The position numbers and the translations under genes were made by a program. Of a stretch of 64,000 nt of DNA, positions 16,890-26,891 are shown one piece after another. This DNA is from Salsipaludibacter sp963735045 (GTDB taxonomy: Bacteria > Actinomycetota > Nitriliruptoria > Nitriliruptorales > Nitriliruptoraceae), in assembly GCA_963735045.1 (NCBI GenBank), contig CAVTIZ010000003.1, positions 744,001-808,000 on the forward strand. Direction: 5' to 3'. The first letter of the stretch is position 1, and every line of letters starts with the position of its first letter. Under the pieces are notes generated by a model, which did not search any database, was not told the origin of the DNA, and worked only from the letters and a program-made list of their open reading frames with translations.

Positions 16890-18767
16890 TCAGGTCCGGG
16901 CGGCGGCGAACTGGGTGCGGGCGAGGTGGGCGTAGGTGCCGTCACGGTCCAGCAGGTCGTCATGGGTGCCACGCTCGACCACCTCGCCGCCCTGCACGAC
17001 CAGGATCTGGTCGGCTTCGACGATCGTGGAGAGCCGGTGGGCGATCACGAACGAGGTCCGGTCGGCGAGCACGTCGGCCAGGGCCGCCTGGACGTGGCGT
17101 TCGGCGTCGGAGTCGAGGTGGGCGGTGGCCTCGTCGAGCACCACGACGGCGGGGTCCTTGAGGATCACCCGCGCGATCGCCAGGCGTTGCTGCTCGCCAC
17201 CCGACAGGCGGTGGCCACGCTCGCCGACGACGGTGTCGTAGCCGTCGGGCAGCCCGGCGATGACGTCGTGGATGCGTGCGGCCCGGCAGGCCACCACCAG
17301 GTCGTCGTCGGTGGCGTCCGGTCGCGCGTAGCGCAGGTTGGACGCGATCGAGTCGTGGAACAGGTGGGGGTCCTGGGTGACGACGCCGACGGCGCGGGAC
17401 AGGTCGGTGCCCGCGAGGTCGCGGACGTCGACCCCGTCGATGGTCACCGCGCCCTCGGTGACGTCGTGGATGCGTGGCAGGAGCATGGCGAGGGTGGTCT
17501 TGCCGGCACCCGACGGGCCCACCAGCGCGGTCATCGTGCCGTGGGGTGCCGTGACGTCGACGTGGCGCAGGATCCAGTCCGACGCGTCCAGCCCGTGGGT
17601 CGGCTGGCGTCCTTCCAGGGACGCCAGGCTGGTGCCCCGGGCCTCGGGGTAGCGGAACGACACGTCGCGCAGGACCACGTCGCCGCGCGGGTCGGGCAGG
17701 GGCGTCGGGTCCAGCGGTTCCACGATCGCCGGTGGCAGGTCGAGCACCTCGAAGACCCGCTCGAAGCTCACCAGTGCCGTCATCAGGTCGACCCGGGCGT
17801 TGGACAGCTGGGCCAGGGGTCCGTAGAGCTGGGTCACGTACAGGGCCAGGGCGACGACCGTCCCGACCTCCAGCGAGCCGGCGATCGCCTGGCGGCCACC
17901 CAGGGTGTAGACCAGGGCGGTCGCGAGCGAGCCGACCAGGCCCAACGACGCGAACAGCATGCGACCGTGCAGGGCCTGGCGCACGCCGATGTCGGCCACG
18001 CGTCCGGCCTTGTCCGAGAACTGCTCGACCTCCTGCGTCCCGCGGCCGAACAGCTTGACCAGCAGGGCCCCCGACACGTTGAAGCGCTCGGTCATGACCG
18101 AGTTCATGTCGGCGTTGAGGGCCATCGACTCCCGGGACATCTCCTGGAGCCGGCGGCCGACGATCCGGGCCGGGACCACGAACAGCGGGAGCAGCACCAG
18201 GGCCAGCAGGGTGATCTGCCAGTCCAACACGACCATGGCCACGATGGTGATGCCGACCGAGATCAGGTTGTCCACGACCCCGCCGAGCGTGCCGGTCAGG
18301 GCGCGCTGCGCGCCGATCACGTCGTTGTTGAGGCGGGTGATGAGCGCGCCGGTCTGGGTACGGGTGAAGAAGTCCAGCGGCATCCGCTGGACGTGGCCGT
18401 ACAGCAGGACGCGCAGACGCAGGATGAAGCGCTCGCCGATGCTGGACGACAGCCAGCGCTCGACCAGGCTCAGGCCGGCGATCCCGACCGCCACGGCGAC
18501 CATGCCACCCGCCAGCCTCCACAACAGGTCGAGCTCACCCTGGGGGATCGCGTCGTCGACGATCGCACGGATCAGCAACGGCGGCACCGCACCCAGTGCC
18601 GAGGCGGTGACGATGATGGCGAGGTAGCCGACCAACTGGCGGCGGAAGGGTCGCGCCAGGCCCCAGGCGCGACGGACGGTCTCGCGGTCCACGGGGCGGT
18701 CACCGAGGTCGTCGGGGTCGCCGAGCCCACGCAACCGCCATGCGCCGAAGCCGGATCCCGGTGGCAT
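16890..18767 (-). CDS. ABC exporter with fused membrane and ATPase domains (MsbA/LmrA-like)
   Basis: A 625-residue half-transporter that would work as a dimer. About six membrane helices span residues 40-330, followed by a nucleotide-binding domain. That domain has Walker A GPSGAGKTT near residue 415, signature LSGGEQQRLAIARVIL, Walker B VVVLDEATAHLD and the AHRLSTI switch. A linker of about 20 residues is inserted just before the core ATPase (near SLASLEGRQPTHGLD). The ATG at 18767 has AGGA six to nine bases upstream. The substrate cannot be told from sequence. It is divergent from the SDR gene and is transcribed toward the repeat block. Confidence 0.92.
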   Translation of the reverse strand: MPPGSGFGAWRLRGLGDPDDLGDRPVDRETVRRAWGLARPFRRQLVGYLAIIVTASALGAVPPLLIRAIVDDAIPQGELDLLWRLAGGMVAVAVGIAGLSLVERWLSSSIGERFILRLRVLLYGHVQRMPLDFFTRTQTGALITRLNNDVIGAQRALTGTLGGVVDNLISVGITIVAMVVLDWQITLLALVLLPLFVVPARIVGRRLQEMSRESMALNADMNSVMTERFNVSGALLVKLFGRGTQEVEQFSDKAGRVADIGVRQALHGRMLFASLGLVGSLATALVYTLGGRQAIAGSLEVGTVVALALYVTQLYGPLAQLSNARVDLMTALVSFERVFEVLDLPPAIVEPLDPTPLPDPRGDVVLRDVSFRYPEARGTSLASLEGRQPTHGLDASDWILRHVDVTAPHGTMTALVGPSGAGKTTLAMLLPRIHDVTEGAVTIDGVDVRDLAGTDLSRAVGVVTQDPHLFHDSIASNLRYARPDATDDDLVVACRAARIHDVIAGLPDGYDTVVGERGHRLSGGEQQRLAIARVILKDPAVVVLDEATAHLDSDAERHVQAALADVLADRTSFVIAHRLSTIVEADQILVVQGGEVVERGTHDDLLDRDGTYAHLARTQFAAART

Positions 18768-18959
18768 GCTCGTCCTGTCGATGTCGTCGCAGCGGTGCCA
18801 CGTTCCCGCGACCCGGCCCGGGGTGTGGGTCCCGGCGCGCACTGCGTTGGTGGGAACGCGGGCGGGTCCGGGGGGTGTTCCACCACGGGGTGTGACCTGC
18901 CCCGGGGGCGCGCACGAGTCCTGAGTACGGTAACCCTGCCGCCGACCCGGAGGATGCCC

Positions 18960-19730
18960 GTGGACCTCGACATGACCGATCGCTGCTTCGTCGTCACCGG
19001 CTCCACGTCGGGACTTGGCCGTGCGGTCGCCGACGCCCTGGTCGCGGAGGGCGCGCGGGTCGTGGTGGCCGCGCGCACGGCGGCCGACGTCGATCGCGTC
19101 GCCGAGGAACTGGGGGACGCGGCGGTGGGCGTGGTCGCCGACCTGACCGACCCGGGAGCCCCGGCCACGTTGGTCGCCGCCGCCACCGACGCGTTCGGTC
19201 GGCTGGACGGGGCATTCATCTCCCACGGCGGACCGCCACCGTCCAGCGCGCTGGGACTGGACGACGACCTCCTCGCACGCTCGCTGGAGGTGGCGGCGGC
19301 AGGGCCCATCCGACTGCTGCACCACCTCGGCGAGGTCCTGGGGGAGGGTGCCAGCGTGGTGGTGCTGACCTCCACGTCGTCGCTGGAGCCGATCGGCGGG
19401 ATCGCCGGGTCCAACATCGCCCGGCCGGCGGTGTGGGGCTACGCCAAGATGCTGGCCGACGAGGTCGGGCCACGTGGGGTCCGCGTCAACGTCGTGGTGC
19501 CCGGCCGCTTCGGGACCGACCGCCTGGCGGAGTTGTACGAGTCACGGGCGGCCGACCATGACACGACGCCCGACGACGAGCGCGCGTCCGACGAGGCCGC
19601 GATCCCGCTGCGGCGGATCGGCGACCCGCCCGAGCTCGGCGCGGTCGCGGCCTTCCTGCTGTCGCCCGTCGCCGGCTACGTCACGGGCTCGGCGATCCGG
19701 GTCGACGGGGGTGCCGTCCGCGGCCTGTGA
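18960..19730 (+). CDS. Short-chain dehydrogenase/reductase family protein, atypical active site
   Basis: A 256-residue Rossmann-fold protein beginning with the cofactor motif TGSTSGLGRA. GGAGG at 18949-18953 lies six bases before the GTG at 18960. The usual NNAG is replaced by SHGGPP. The catalytic serine region is present (LTSTSSLEP), but the YxxxK pair is altered: in ARPAVWGYAKMLADE the residue four before Lys is Trp, not Tyr. The C-terminal VTGSAIRVDGG is typical of FabG-like members. Several SDR subfamilies lack the Tyr, so reductase activity is uncertain. Its stop codon is inside a 17-bp tandem repeat. Confidence 0.85.
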   Translation: MDLDMTDRCFVVTGSTSGLGRAVADALVAEGARVVVAARTAADVDRVAEELGDAAVGVVADLTDPGAPATLVAAATDAFGRLDGAFISHGGPPPSSALGLDDDLLARSLEVAAAGPIRLLHHLGEVLGEGASVVVLTSTSSLEPIGGIAGSNIARPAVWGYAKMLADEVGPRGVRVNVVVPGRFGTDRLAELYESRAADHDTTPDDERASDEAAIPLRRIGDPPELGAVAAFLLSPVAGYVTGSAIRVDGGAVRGL

Positions 19731-19764
19731 CCGTCCGCGGCCTGTGACCGTCCGCGGCCTGTGA
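19714..19764 (+). repeat. Three tandem 17-bp repeats across the SDR stop codon
   Basis: CCGTCCGCGGCCTGTGA occurs at 19714-19730, 19731-19747 and 19748-19764, followed by five bases of a fourth copy. Each copy ends in TGA and the first supplies the stop codon of the SDR gene. Extra copies therefore cannot change the protein. Confidence 0.85.
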
Positions 19765-19812
19765 CCGTCGGGGGGGCACGGTGGGGACGATCAGGGCGAG
19801 CGGGCCCTGTGG

Positions 19813-20445
19813 TCAGCCGTCCAGCAGGCGCCGCTTCTGGTGTTCGAAGTCCTCGTCGCTGATCTTGCCCGCATCGTGGAGGTCGGACAGGGTCTGGAGC
19901 TGGGCGGCGACGTCGCGCGGTCCGCTCTCGACGTGCCGGCCGGACTGCAGGACCAGTGTGCGCTCCTCGCGGGCGGCGTAGATCTGGGACTGGAAGGCGT
20001 CCGGGTCGGGGATGTCGGTCAACCGCGACTGGCCGGTGGCACCGGCCGACTCCAGCAGCACGTCGCCGTAGCCGAGCATGCGCTCGTAGGCCCGCTGGCT
20101 GGACTGGACGTTGACGATGTTCTCCAGGGGGATCTCGTTGCCGTGGCGGGCGATGATCCCGGATCGCACGATGATGCGTTCCGTGGTGAGCGTGTAGCGC
20201 GTGTACAGCCACCGGACGACGGGGCGGATCGCCGCGATGATGCTGCCCGCCACCGCCACCACCCACACCACGGCCGCGACCGACCAGGAGCCGATCACGG
20301 CCGTTCCGGCCAGTGCCGAGACCACGCCCGCGGCCGCGAACAGCAGGACCGCGATCCCGATCGGTGGCAACAGGACGCGCCAGTGGGCGTGGAAGTCACG
20401 CAGGACCTCCTCGTCGTCGGTCAACAGCAGCCGGGAGCCAGCCAT
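19813..20445 (-). CDS. Membrane protein with bacterial PH domain and C-terminal SHOCT motif
   Basis: A 210-residue protein. Two membrane helices lie at about 25-70 (LLPPIGIAVLLFAAAGVVSA and the WVVAVAGSIIAAI region). A bPH2/DUF304-type domain follows at about 78-150, marked by YTLTTERIIVRSGIIARHG and IPLENIVNVQSSQ. The last 30 residues (LSDLHDAGKISDEDFEHQK) are a SHOCT motif, common at the end of small bacterial proteins. Function is unknown; such proteins may bind lipids or assemble at membranes. It is convergent with the SDR gene and divergent from the antiporter gene. Confidence 0.82.
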   Translation of the reverse strand: MAGSRLLLTDDEEVLRDFHAHWRVLLPPIGIAVLLFAAAGVVSALAGTAVIGSWSVAAVVWVVAVAGSIIAAIRPVVRWLYTRYTLTTERIIVRSGIIARHGNEIPLENIVNVQSSQRAYERMLGYGDVLLESAGATGQSRLTDIPDPDAFQSQIYAAREERTLVLQSGRHVESGPRDVAAQLQTLSDLHDAGKISDEDFEHQKRRLLDG

Positions 20446-20573
20446 GGGGGCCCTCCTCCGTGGGGTGGTCGACGGGCCCTGGCGCCCCGTCGGTGCGGCC
20501 CAGCCTAGGTCGACCGCCGGGGCATCGGGGCCACCACGTATCCTCGCGCCATCCCGCCCCCCGAAGGATCAGC

Positions 20574-21875
20574 GTGCTCGCCCTGGCCCTGATCGTCGTG
20601 CTGGCCGTCGCTGGCCAACTCGTGGCGCGCCTGCTGCGGGTCCCGGCGATCCTGGTGCTGTTGGTGCTCGGCCTGGTCGCGGGGGGATGGGCCGGGTGGA
20701 TCGACCCCGACGCGTTGTTCGGGGATCGCCTGTTCGACGGGATCGACCTCGCGGTCGCGGTGATCCTGTTCGAGGGCGGGTTGTTGCTCAACTTCCACGA
20801 GCTCAACGCCGACACCTCGGCGGTGGTGCGCCGCCTGTTGATCTGGGGCGTGTTGCTGACCGCCATCGGTGGTGCGGCCGCGGGGCTGCTCGTGCTGGGC
20901 ATGTCGCTGCCCGTCGCGCTGGTGTTCGGCTCGATCCTGACGGTGTCGGGGCCGACCGTGGTGGTTCCCCTGCTGCGATTCGTCGACGTCGGTGGCCGGG
21001 TCGAGTCGATCCTGAAGTGGGAGGGCGTCTTCATCGATGCCGTCGGCGCCACCCTGGCGCTGCTGGTCTACGACACGTTCGTGATCGACCAGGGACGCAT
21101 CGGCCTGCGCACGCTTGGACAGGTCGCGCTGACCCTCGGTGTCGGGGTGCTGGTCGGGCTCGCGGTGAGCGTGCTGCTGGTCCTGGTGCTGAAGTGGCGC
21201 GAGGTGGACGAACCGCTGGCGTCGTTGTCCTCGTTGGCCGCCGTCGTGCTGGCCTTCGTGGCCGCCGACGCGGTCCGCCACGACGCGGGGTTGATGGCGG
21301 CCATCGTGCTGGGGGTGGCGCTGGCCAACCAGCCGTGGGTGTCGATGTCGCGGGTGCTGCGGTTCAAGGAGACCCTCGGGGTGCTGTTGACCTCGGTGTT
21401 GTTCGTCGTCCTGGCGGCACGCCTGGAACTGGGTGACCTGCGTGGGCTGGTGGCGCCGGTGGCGCTGGTGGTCCTCGCCCTGGTGGTCCTGCGACTGGTG
21501 GTCGGCGGCGTGACCTCGCTGGGCTCGGACCTGGTGTGGCAGGAGCGGACCTTCGTCGGGTGGATGGCGCCACGCGGGATCGTCGCCGCCGCCACGGCGT
21601 CGGTGTTCGGCATGGGCCTGGAGGAGGTCGGCCTGGAGGGGGCCGAGGACCTGGTCCCCGCGACCTTCCTGGTCATCCTGTTCACCGTGGCCGTGTACGG
21701 CCTGACCGTGCGTCCGGTGGCCCGGCTGCTCGGGCTGTCCGGTGGCGGTGGGCCGGACGTGGCCGAGATGCCCGACCAGGCGGGCGGCCCCCACGCCAAC
21801 GCGGACGCGGCCGCGACCGACGACGAGCCGTCGGGGGACGGCGAGGACTCGGCCGGCGCGACGGTCGGGTCGTGA
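20574..21875 (+). CDS. Cation/proton antiporter of the CPA1/NhaP type
   Basis: A 433-residue protein with about twelve membrane helices. It begins with a helix directly at the N-terminus (LALALIVVLAVAGQLVARLL). Family motifs include AVAVILFEGGLLLNF and the SGPTVVVPLL segment, a variant of the TDP/TGPT motif. Another is the KWEGVFIDAVGATLALL region with its acidic ion-binding residues. The GTG at 20574 follows AAGGA. A soluble 45-residue tail, rich in Asp and Ala, ends the protein. It probably exchanges Na+ or K+ for H+. The stop overlaps the next gene in a GTGA. Confidence 0.88.
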   Translation: MLALALIVVLAVAGQLVARLLRVPAILVLLVLGLVAGGWAGWIDPDALFGDRLFDGIDLAVAVILFEGGLLLNFHELNADTSAVVRRLLIWGVLLTAIGGAAAGLLVLGMSLPVALVFGSILTVSGPTVVVPLLRFVDVGGRVESILKWEGVFIDAVGATLALLVYDTFVIDQGRIGLRTLGQVALTLGVGVLVGLAVSVLLVLVLKWREVDEPLASLSSLAAVVLAFVAADAVRHDAGLMAAIVLGVALANQPWVSMSRVLRFKETLGVLLTSVLFVVLAARLELGDLRGLVAPVALVVLALVVLRLVVGGVTSLGSDLVWQERTFVGWMAPRGIVAAATASVFGMGLEEVGLEGAEDLVPATFLVILFTVAVYGLTVRPVARLLGLSGGGGPDVAEMPDQAGGPHANADAAATDDEPSGDGEDSAGATVGS

Positions 21876-22591
21876 CCGACGTCGAGCAGGTCGCGACCAC
21901 CGTCGTGCGAACCGGTGTCGAACCGGCCGGGGTGGCCGCGGTGGAGCACCGACGCGCCGGCGGTGCCACCGGGACCGTCGGCGTGGTGGTCGTGCACGGT
22001 GCCGGGGGCGACCTGGACGACCCCGTGCTGGTCGCGCTGGCCGACACGGTGGCCGCCACCGGCGCCGTGGCGGTCCGCGCGAACCTGGGATATCGCCAAC
22101 GGCGCCCCAGTGGCCCCCCGCCACGCGCCGAGGCCAGCGTCGCCGACCTGGCCGCGACCCTGGTGGCCGTCGCCCGCGACCACCCGGATCGACGATGGGT
22201 GCTCGGTGGCAAGTCCTATGGGGGCCGGGTCGCCACGATGGCGGTCGCGCAGGGTGCGATCCCCTCCCCGGTCGAGGTGGCCGGGCTGGTGTGCTGTTCC
22301 TATCCGTTGCATCCCCCCGGCCGCCCGGACCGCCTGCGGGTGGCCCACCTGCGCGACCTGGACGTGCCACTGCTGGTCGTCCAGGGCACGGCGGACCCGT
22401 TCGGGACGCCGGCCGAGCTGGCGCCGCACCTCGCCGACGTCGCCCGTGCCACGGTCATCGCCGTGGAGGGGGGTGGCCACGGCCTGCACGTCCCGCGAAC
22501 CCGGTCCGCCGACGGTGCCACCCACCACGCCCCGACCGTCGTCGCCGGGCTGTCGGGCGAGCTGGCGGCCTGGCTCGGTTCGCTGCGGTGA
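21872..22591 (+). CDS. Alpha/beta hydrolase of the dienelactone hydrolase/Tex30 type
   Basis: A 239-residue predicted serine hydrolase. The nucleophile elbow is GGKSYGGRVA (Gly-x-Ser-x-Gly), the acid lies in GTADPFGTP, and the base in EGGGHGLHVP. The domain starts with VVVVHGAGGDLDD, the oxyanion strand. This arrangement matches the KANL3/Tex30-like family, whose bacterial substrates are not known. The GTG start overlaps the antiporter stop, so the two are coupled. The downstream mscL gene follows after a C-rich spacer. Confidence 0.85.
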   Translation: MTDVEQVATTVVRTGVEPAGVAAVEHRRAGGATGTVGVVVVHGAGGDLDDPVLVALADTVAATGAVAVRANLGYRQRRPSGPPPRAEASVADLAATLVAVARDHPDRRWVLGGKSYGGRVATMAVAQGAIPSPVEVAGLVCCSYPLHPPGRPDRLRVAHLRDLDVPLLVVQGTADPFGTPAELAPHLADVARATVIAVEGGGHGLHVPRTRSADGATHHAPTVVAGLSGELAAWLGSLR

Positions 22592-22625
22592 CGGCGACTG
22601 CGGCCGGTCCGACGGTCGCGGCTAC

Positions 22626-22750
22626 GGTCGCCCCCGACCGACCCCCGATCGACCCCCGACCCACCCCCGACCCACCCCCGGACCCACCCCCGAACGCGCC
22701 CCGGACCCACCCCCCGAACGCGCCCCCGGACTCGCCCCGAACCGCCCCCG
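22626..22750 (+). repeat. C-rich imperfect tandem repeat before mscL
   Basis: About 125 bases consist of degenerate units of the type CGACCCACCCC and CGAACGCGCCCC, with runs of four to six C. The template strand is therefore G-run rich and could form G-quadruplexes. The block ends just before the AAGGA ribosome binding site of mscL. Confidence 0.6.
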
Positions 22751-22769
22751 AACCCCCAAGGACGCGCAC

Positions 22770-23144
22770 GTGATCCAGGAATTCAAGGACTTCATCAACC
22801 GCGGAAACGTGGTCGACCTCGCGGTCGCCGTCGTGCTCGGGGCGGCCTTCACCCCGGTCATCTCGGCGATCGTCGACAGCCTGCTGATGCCGATCATCGG
22901 GGCGATCTTCGGCCAACCGAACTTCGACGACGTCGGCGTGTTCCTCGACGGCCAGGCATCGTTGGGCGTCGTCATCACCGCGATCGTGAACTTCCTGCTG
23001 GTCGCGCTGGCGTTGTTCTTCGTGGTCAAGGCCTACAACCGGCTGCAGGGGCCCGAGGACGTCGTGGAGGAGGAGGCCCGCACGGAGGAGGCGACCCTGC
23101 TGGCCCAGATCCGCGACCAGTTGGCGGCGCGACCGCTGGACTGA
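22770..23144 (+). CDS. mscL: Large-conductance mechanosensitive channel
   Basis: Homopentameric channel that opens under membrane tension and releases solutes after hypo-osmotic shock. The 124-residue length is typical. The N-terminal amphipathic helix (IQEFKDFINRGNVVDLAVAV) leads into TM1 with GAAFTPVISAIVDSLLMPI. TM2 follows (VVITAIVNFLLVALALFFVV), then a charged C-terminal helix (LLAQIRDQLAAR). The GTG start is chosen because the channel motif begins right after it and AAGGA lies upstream. Together with the OpuC-type importer it suggests adaptation to changing osmolarity. Confidence 0.95.
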   Translation: MIQEFKDFINRGNVVDLAVAVVLGAAFTPVISAIVDSLLMPIIGAIFGQPNFDDVGVFLDGQASLGVVITAIVNFLLVALALFFVVKAYNRLQGPEDVVEEEARTEEATLLAQIRDQLAARPLD

Positions 23145-23158
23145 CCAGCCCGTCCGGC

Positions 23159-24625
<1,467 letters not shown>

Positions 24626-24763
24626 CGGGTGGTCCGTCGTCGCGGGGGACCGGCGCGCACAGCGTAGGGCCGGCGCTGCGGGGCCCCGTCGGCCAGGGGT
24701 TACCGTGGCGCCGCCGCACCGGCTGGCGAACGTCGGCCGGGCCACCACCAGTCAGGACCCGTC

Positions 24764-25441
24764 GTGGACCACGTCGCCGTGCTGTGTGACCTCGACGGCG
24801 TCGTGCTGGACTACCGGGCCGCCGAGTCGTTGGCCTTCGCCGGAACGGCCACCCGGGTCGGGCTCCACGACATCGCCGCGGTCCAACCGATGTACGCCGA
24901 GATCAACCACGCCTGCTGGCGGGCCTACGAGCGTGGCGAACTCACGGCCGAGGAGTTGCGGGTGCGCCGGTGGGCCGACCTGTTGGCCGCCACCGGCTCC
25001 CCGGCCGATCCCACGGCCGTCGCCGACGACTACCTCGCCCGGCTCGCGCAGGCCGGCCCGGTCGTCCCGGGGGCGGTGGCCGCCCTGCGACGCATCGCGT
25101 CGCAGGTGCCGGTCGTGGCGGTCACCAACGGCTTCGCCGACGTGGTGCACGGGCGGCTGGCGGCCTCGGGGACCCGGGACCTGTTCGCCGGGGTCGTGGT
25201 CGCCGACCAGGTGGCGGCCCCCAAGCCGCATCCGGCCATGTTCACCACGGCGCTGCACCTGGTGGGGGTCGGGCCCGACCGGGTGGTGATGATCGGCGAC
25301 AACCACCACGCCGACATCCAGGGGGCTGCGGACCTGGGCATCGACACGGTGTGGATCGCGCCGGGCGACGTCGAGCCCAGCCCCGTCGCCACGTGGCAGG
25401 TCGCCACGTTGTCGGCGGCGGCCGACCTGCTGGTTGGCTGA
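24764..25441 (+). CDS. HAD-family hydrolase (YjjG/phosphoglycolate phosphatase-like)
   Basis: A 225-residue predicted phosphatase. HAD motif I is CDLDGVVLD (nucleophile Asp), motif II VVAVTNG, motif III the Lys in AAPKPHPAMF, and motif IV GDNHHADIQGA. A helical cap domain lies at about residues 20-85, placing it in the C1-cap subfamily that includes nucleotidases such as YjjG. The GTG at 24764 follows an AGGA. It is divergent from the malic enzyme gene across about 140 bases. Confidence 0.87.
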   Translation: MDHVAVLCDLDGVVLDYRAAESLAFAGTATRVGLHDIAAVQPMYAEINHACWRAYERGELTAEELRVRRWADLLAATGSPADPTAVADDYLARLAQAGPVVPGAVAALRRIASQVPVVAVTNGFADVVHGRLAASGTRDLFAGVVVADQVAAPKPHPAMFTTALHLVGVGPDRVVMIGDNHHADIQGAADLGIDTVWIAPGDVEPSPVATWQVATLSAAADLLVG

Positions 25442-25606
25442 CCCCCGCGCCGGCCGTGGTGGCGACCGCCACACCGGGCGCGGCCGATCGTCAGGGGTCG
25501 GCCTCGTGGTCCCGGACGGGCCATCCCGTATGGTCCCCGGCCGACGTGGGCACCGCTGGGCAGGCCGGAGGAGTGCCGCGACACCATCTCGCGGAAGGGT
25601 GCCGGC

Positions 25607-26782
25607 GTGGACGCCATGCTCCGATTCTGGACCTCCGTGCCATCGCTGGTGGGGCTGGGCATCGTCGGCGTCACCCTGCTCGACGTGACCCTGACGGTGC
25701 TGTCGGCCAGCAGCGGCCCCGGCCCCATCACCAGGATCGTGTCGTCGTCGGCCTGGCGGGTCTTCCGCGGGCTGCACACCGAGGCCGGTCGTCGCTGGCC
25801 GGCCCTGCGCACCCACTGGTTGTTGCGCGCCGCCGGACCGCTGATCGTGCTGGTGGTCCTGCAGACCTGGCTCCTGCTCATGATCCTGGGGTGGGGCCTG
25901 GTGTTCGGCCAGGAGGGGTCGCTGCTGTCCGACGGTGGCGAGGCCATCGAGCCGGCCTTCGGTCGCATCCACTACGCCGCGGCCCTGATCCTGGGGAGGG
26001 GGACCGGCGACTTCAGCCCGGGCGGAGCCGTGTGGCGCTTCGCCGAGCAGGTGGCGGCGCTGACGGGGGTCGGCTTCGTGGGGGTCACCCTGGCCTACAT
26101 CCTCCCGGTCATCAACGCCGTGGCCCACCGCCGCACGGTCGCGGCGACCATCGCGACCCTGGGTGGCAACCCCAACGAGATCGTGCTGCGGGCCTGGAAC
26201 GGAACGGACCTCGGCGACCTCGACCTGCACCTGATCGCCCTGACACCCGAGATCGCGCTGTTGTCCCAGCACCACCTCGCCTATCCCGTGATCACCTACT
26301 TCCACAGTGGTGACCGGTCGGCATCGCTGGCACCCGCGATCACGGTGCTGGACGAGACGCTGACACTCCTGACGGAGGTGGTGGACGGCGACGCCGGGTG
26401 CGGCACCATGGCGGTGCTCCCCTGTCGCGCGGCGACCACGAACTTCCTGCGTTCGCTGGCGCGGATGGGCGTGCAACCGCCTGGCGACAACACCCTGCCG
26501 CGCCCACCCACGGCCACCCTGCGCCGGGCCGGCATCCCCCTGCGCGGCGATGACGAGGTCGAGCAGGGCTACGAGGACCTGGCGGAGCGACGGGGACGAC
26601 TCGCGGCCTTCCTCCGTCACGACGCCGCCGATCCGGGTGAGATCCAGGCCACCGTGGACGCCGAGGAGGTCGACCACGAGCAGGACGACCGCGACGAGTC
26701 CTCGTCCGAGGCCCCCCACGGCGACGCAGGCGACTCCGGCGACGACCAGGCAGCCGAGGAGTCCGCGGACAGCCGCACCTGA
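25607..26782 (+). CDS. Ion-channel-like membrane protein with degenerate K+ filter
   Basis: A 391-residue protein with about four membrane helices in residues 1-185 and a soluble C-terminal half. Between helices the segment LILGRGTGDFSPGG aligns by position with the pore loop and selectivity filter of two-TM potassium channels (TVGYGD). The next helix (LTGVGFVGVTLAYILPVINA) resembles the pore-lining inner helix. The filter is altered, so selectivity is uncertain. The last 60 residues are strongly acidic (Glu/Asp/Ser). The GTG at 25607 follows a GGAAGGG. No family name can be given with certainty. Confidence 0.7.
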   Translation: MDAMLRFWTSVPSLVGLGIVGVTLLDVTLTVLSASSGPGPITRIVSSSAWRVFRGLHTEAGRRWPALRTHWLLRAAGPLIVLVVLQTWLLLMILGWGLVFGQEGSLLSDGGEAIEPAFGRIHYAAALILGRGTGDFSPGGAVWRFAEQVAALTGVGFVGVTLAYILPVINAVAHRRTVAATIATLGGNPNEIVLRAWNGTDLGDLDLHLIALTPEIALLSQHHLAYPVITYFHSGDRSASLAPAITVLDETLTLLTEVVDGDAGCGTMAVLPCRAATTNFLRSLARMGVQPPGDNTLPRPPTATLRRAGIPLRGDDEVEQGYEDLAERRGRLAAFLRHDAADPGEIQATVDAEEVDHEQDDRDESSSEAPHGDAGDSGDDQAAEESADSRT

Positions 26783-26804
26783 GCATCCGTCGCTGGTGGT
26801 GGAC

Positions 26805-26834
26805 TTGCCGGGGCGCGGCCCCGGGCCGTAGTGT
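26805..26834 (+). promoter_or_regulatory. Promoter with palindrome in its spacer, upstream of the DrrAB-like exporter
   Basis: TTGCCG (26805-26810) and TAGTGT (26829-26834) are 18 bases apart. A perfect palindrome CCGGGGC-GCG-GCCCCGG at 26808-26824 overlaps the -35 and fills most of the spacer. That is a typical place for a repressor operator, although it could instead be a terminator hairpin of the upstream gene. The exporter start codon is 58 bases downstream. Confidence 0.45.
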
Positions 26835-26891
26835 CGATCGCTGCCACGGCGACGGTCGCCGTCGGGCGCCACCGGCGTCGTGGAGGATCGC

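Noticed and set aside
25442..25606. Riboswitch upstream of the channel-like gene (considered c-di-AMP and cobalamin types)
   Set aside because: No conserved core motif of either class could be matched by eye.
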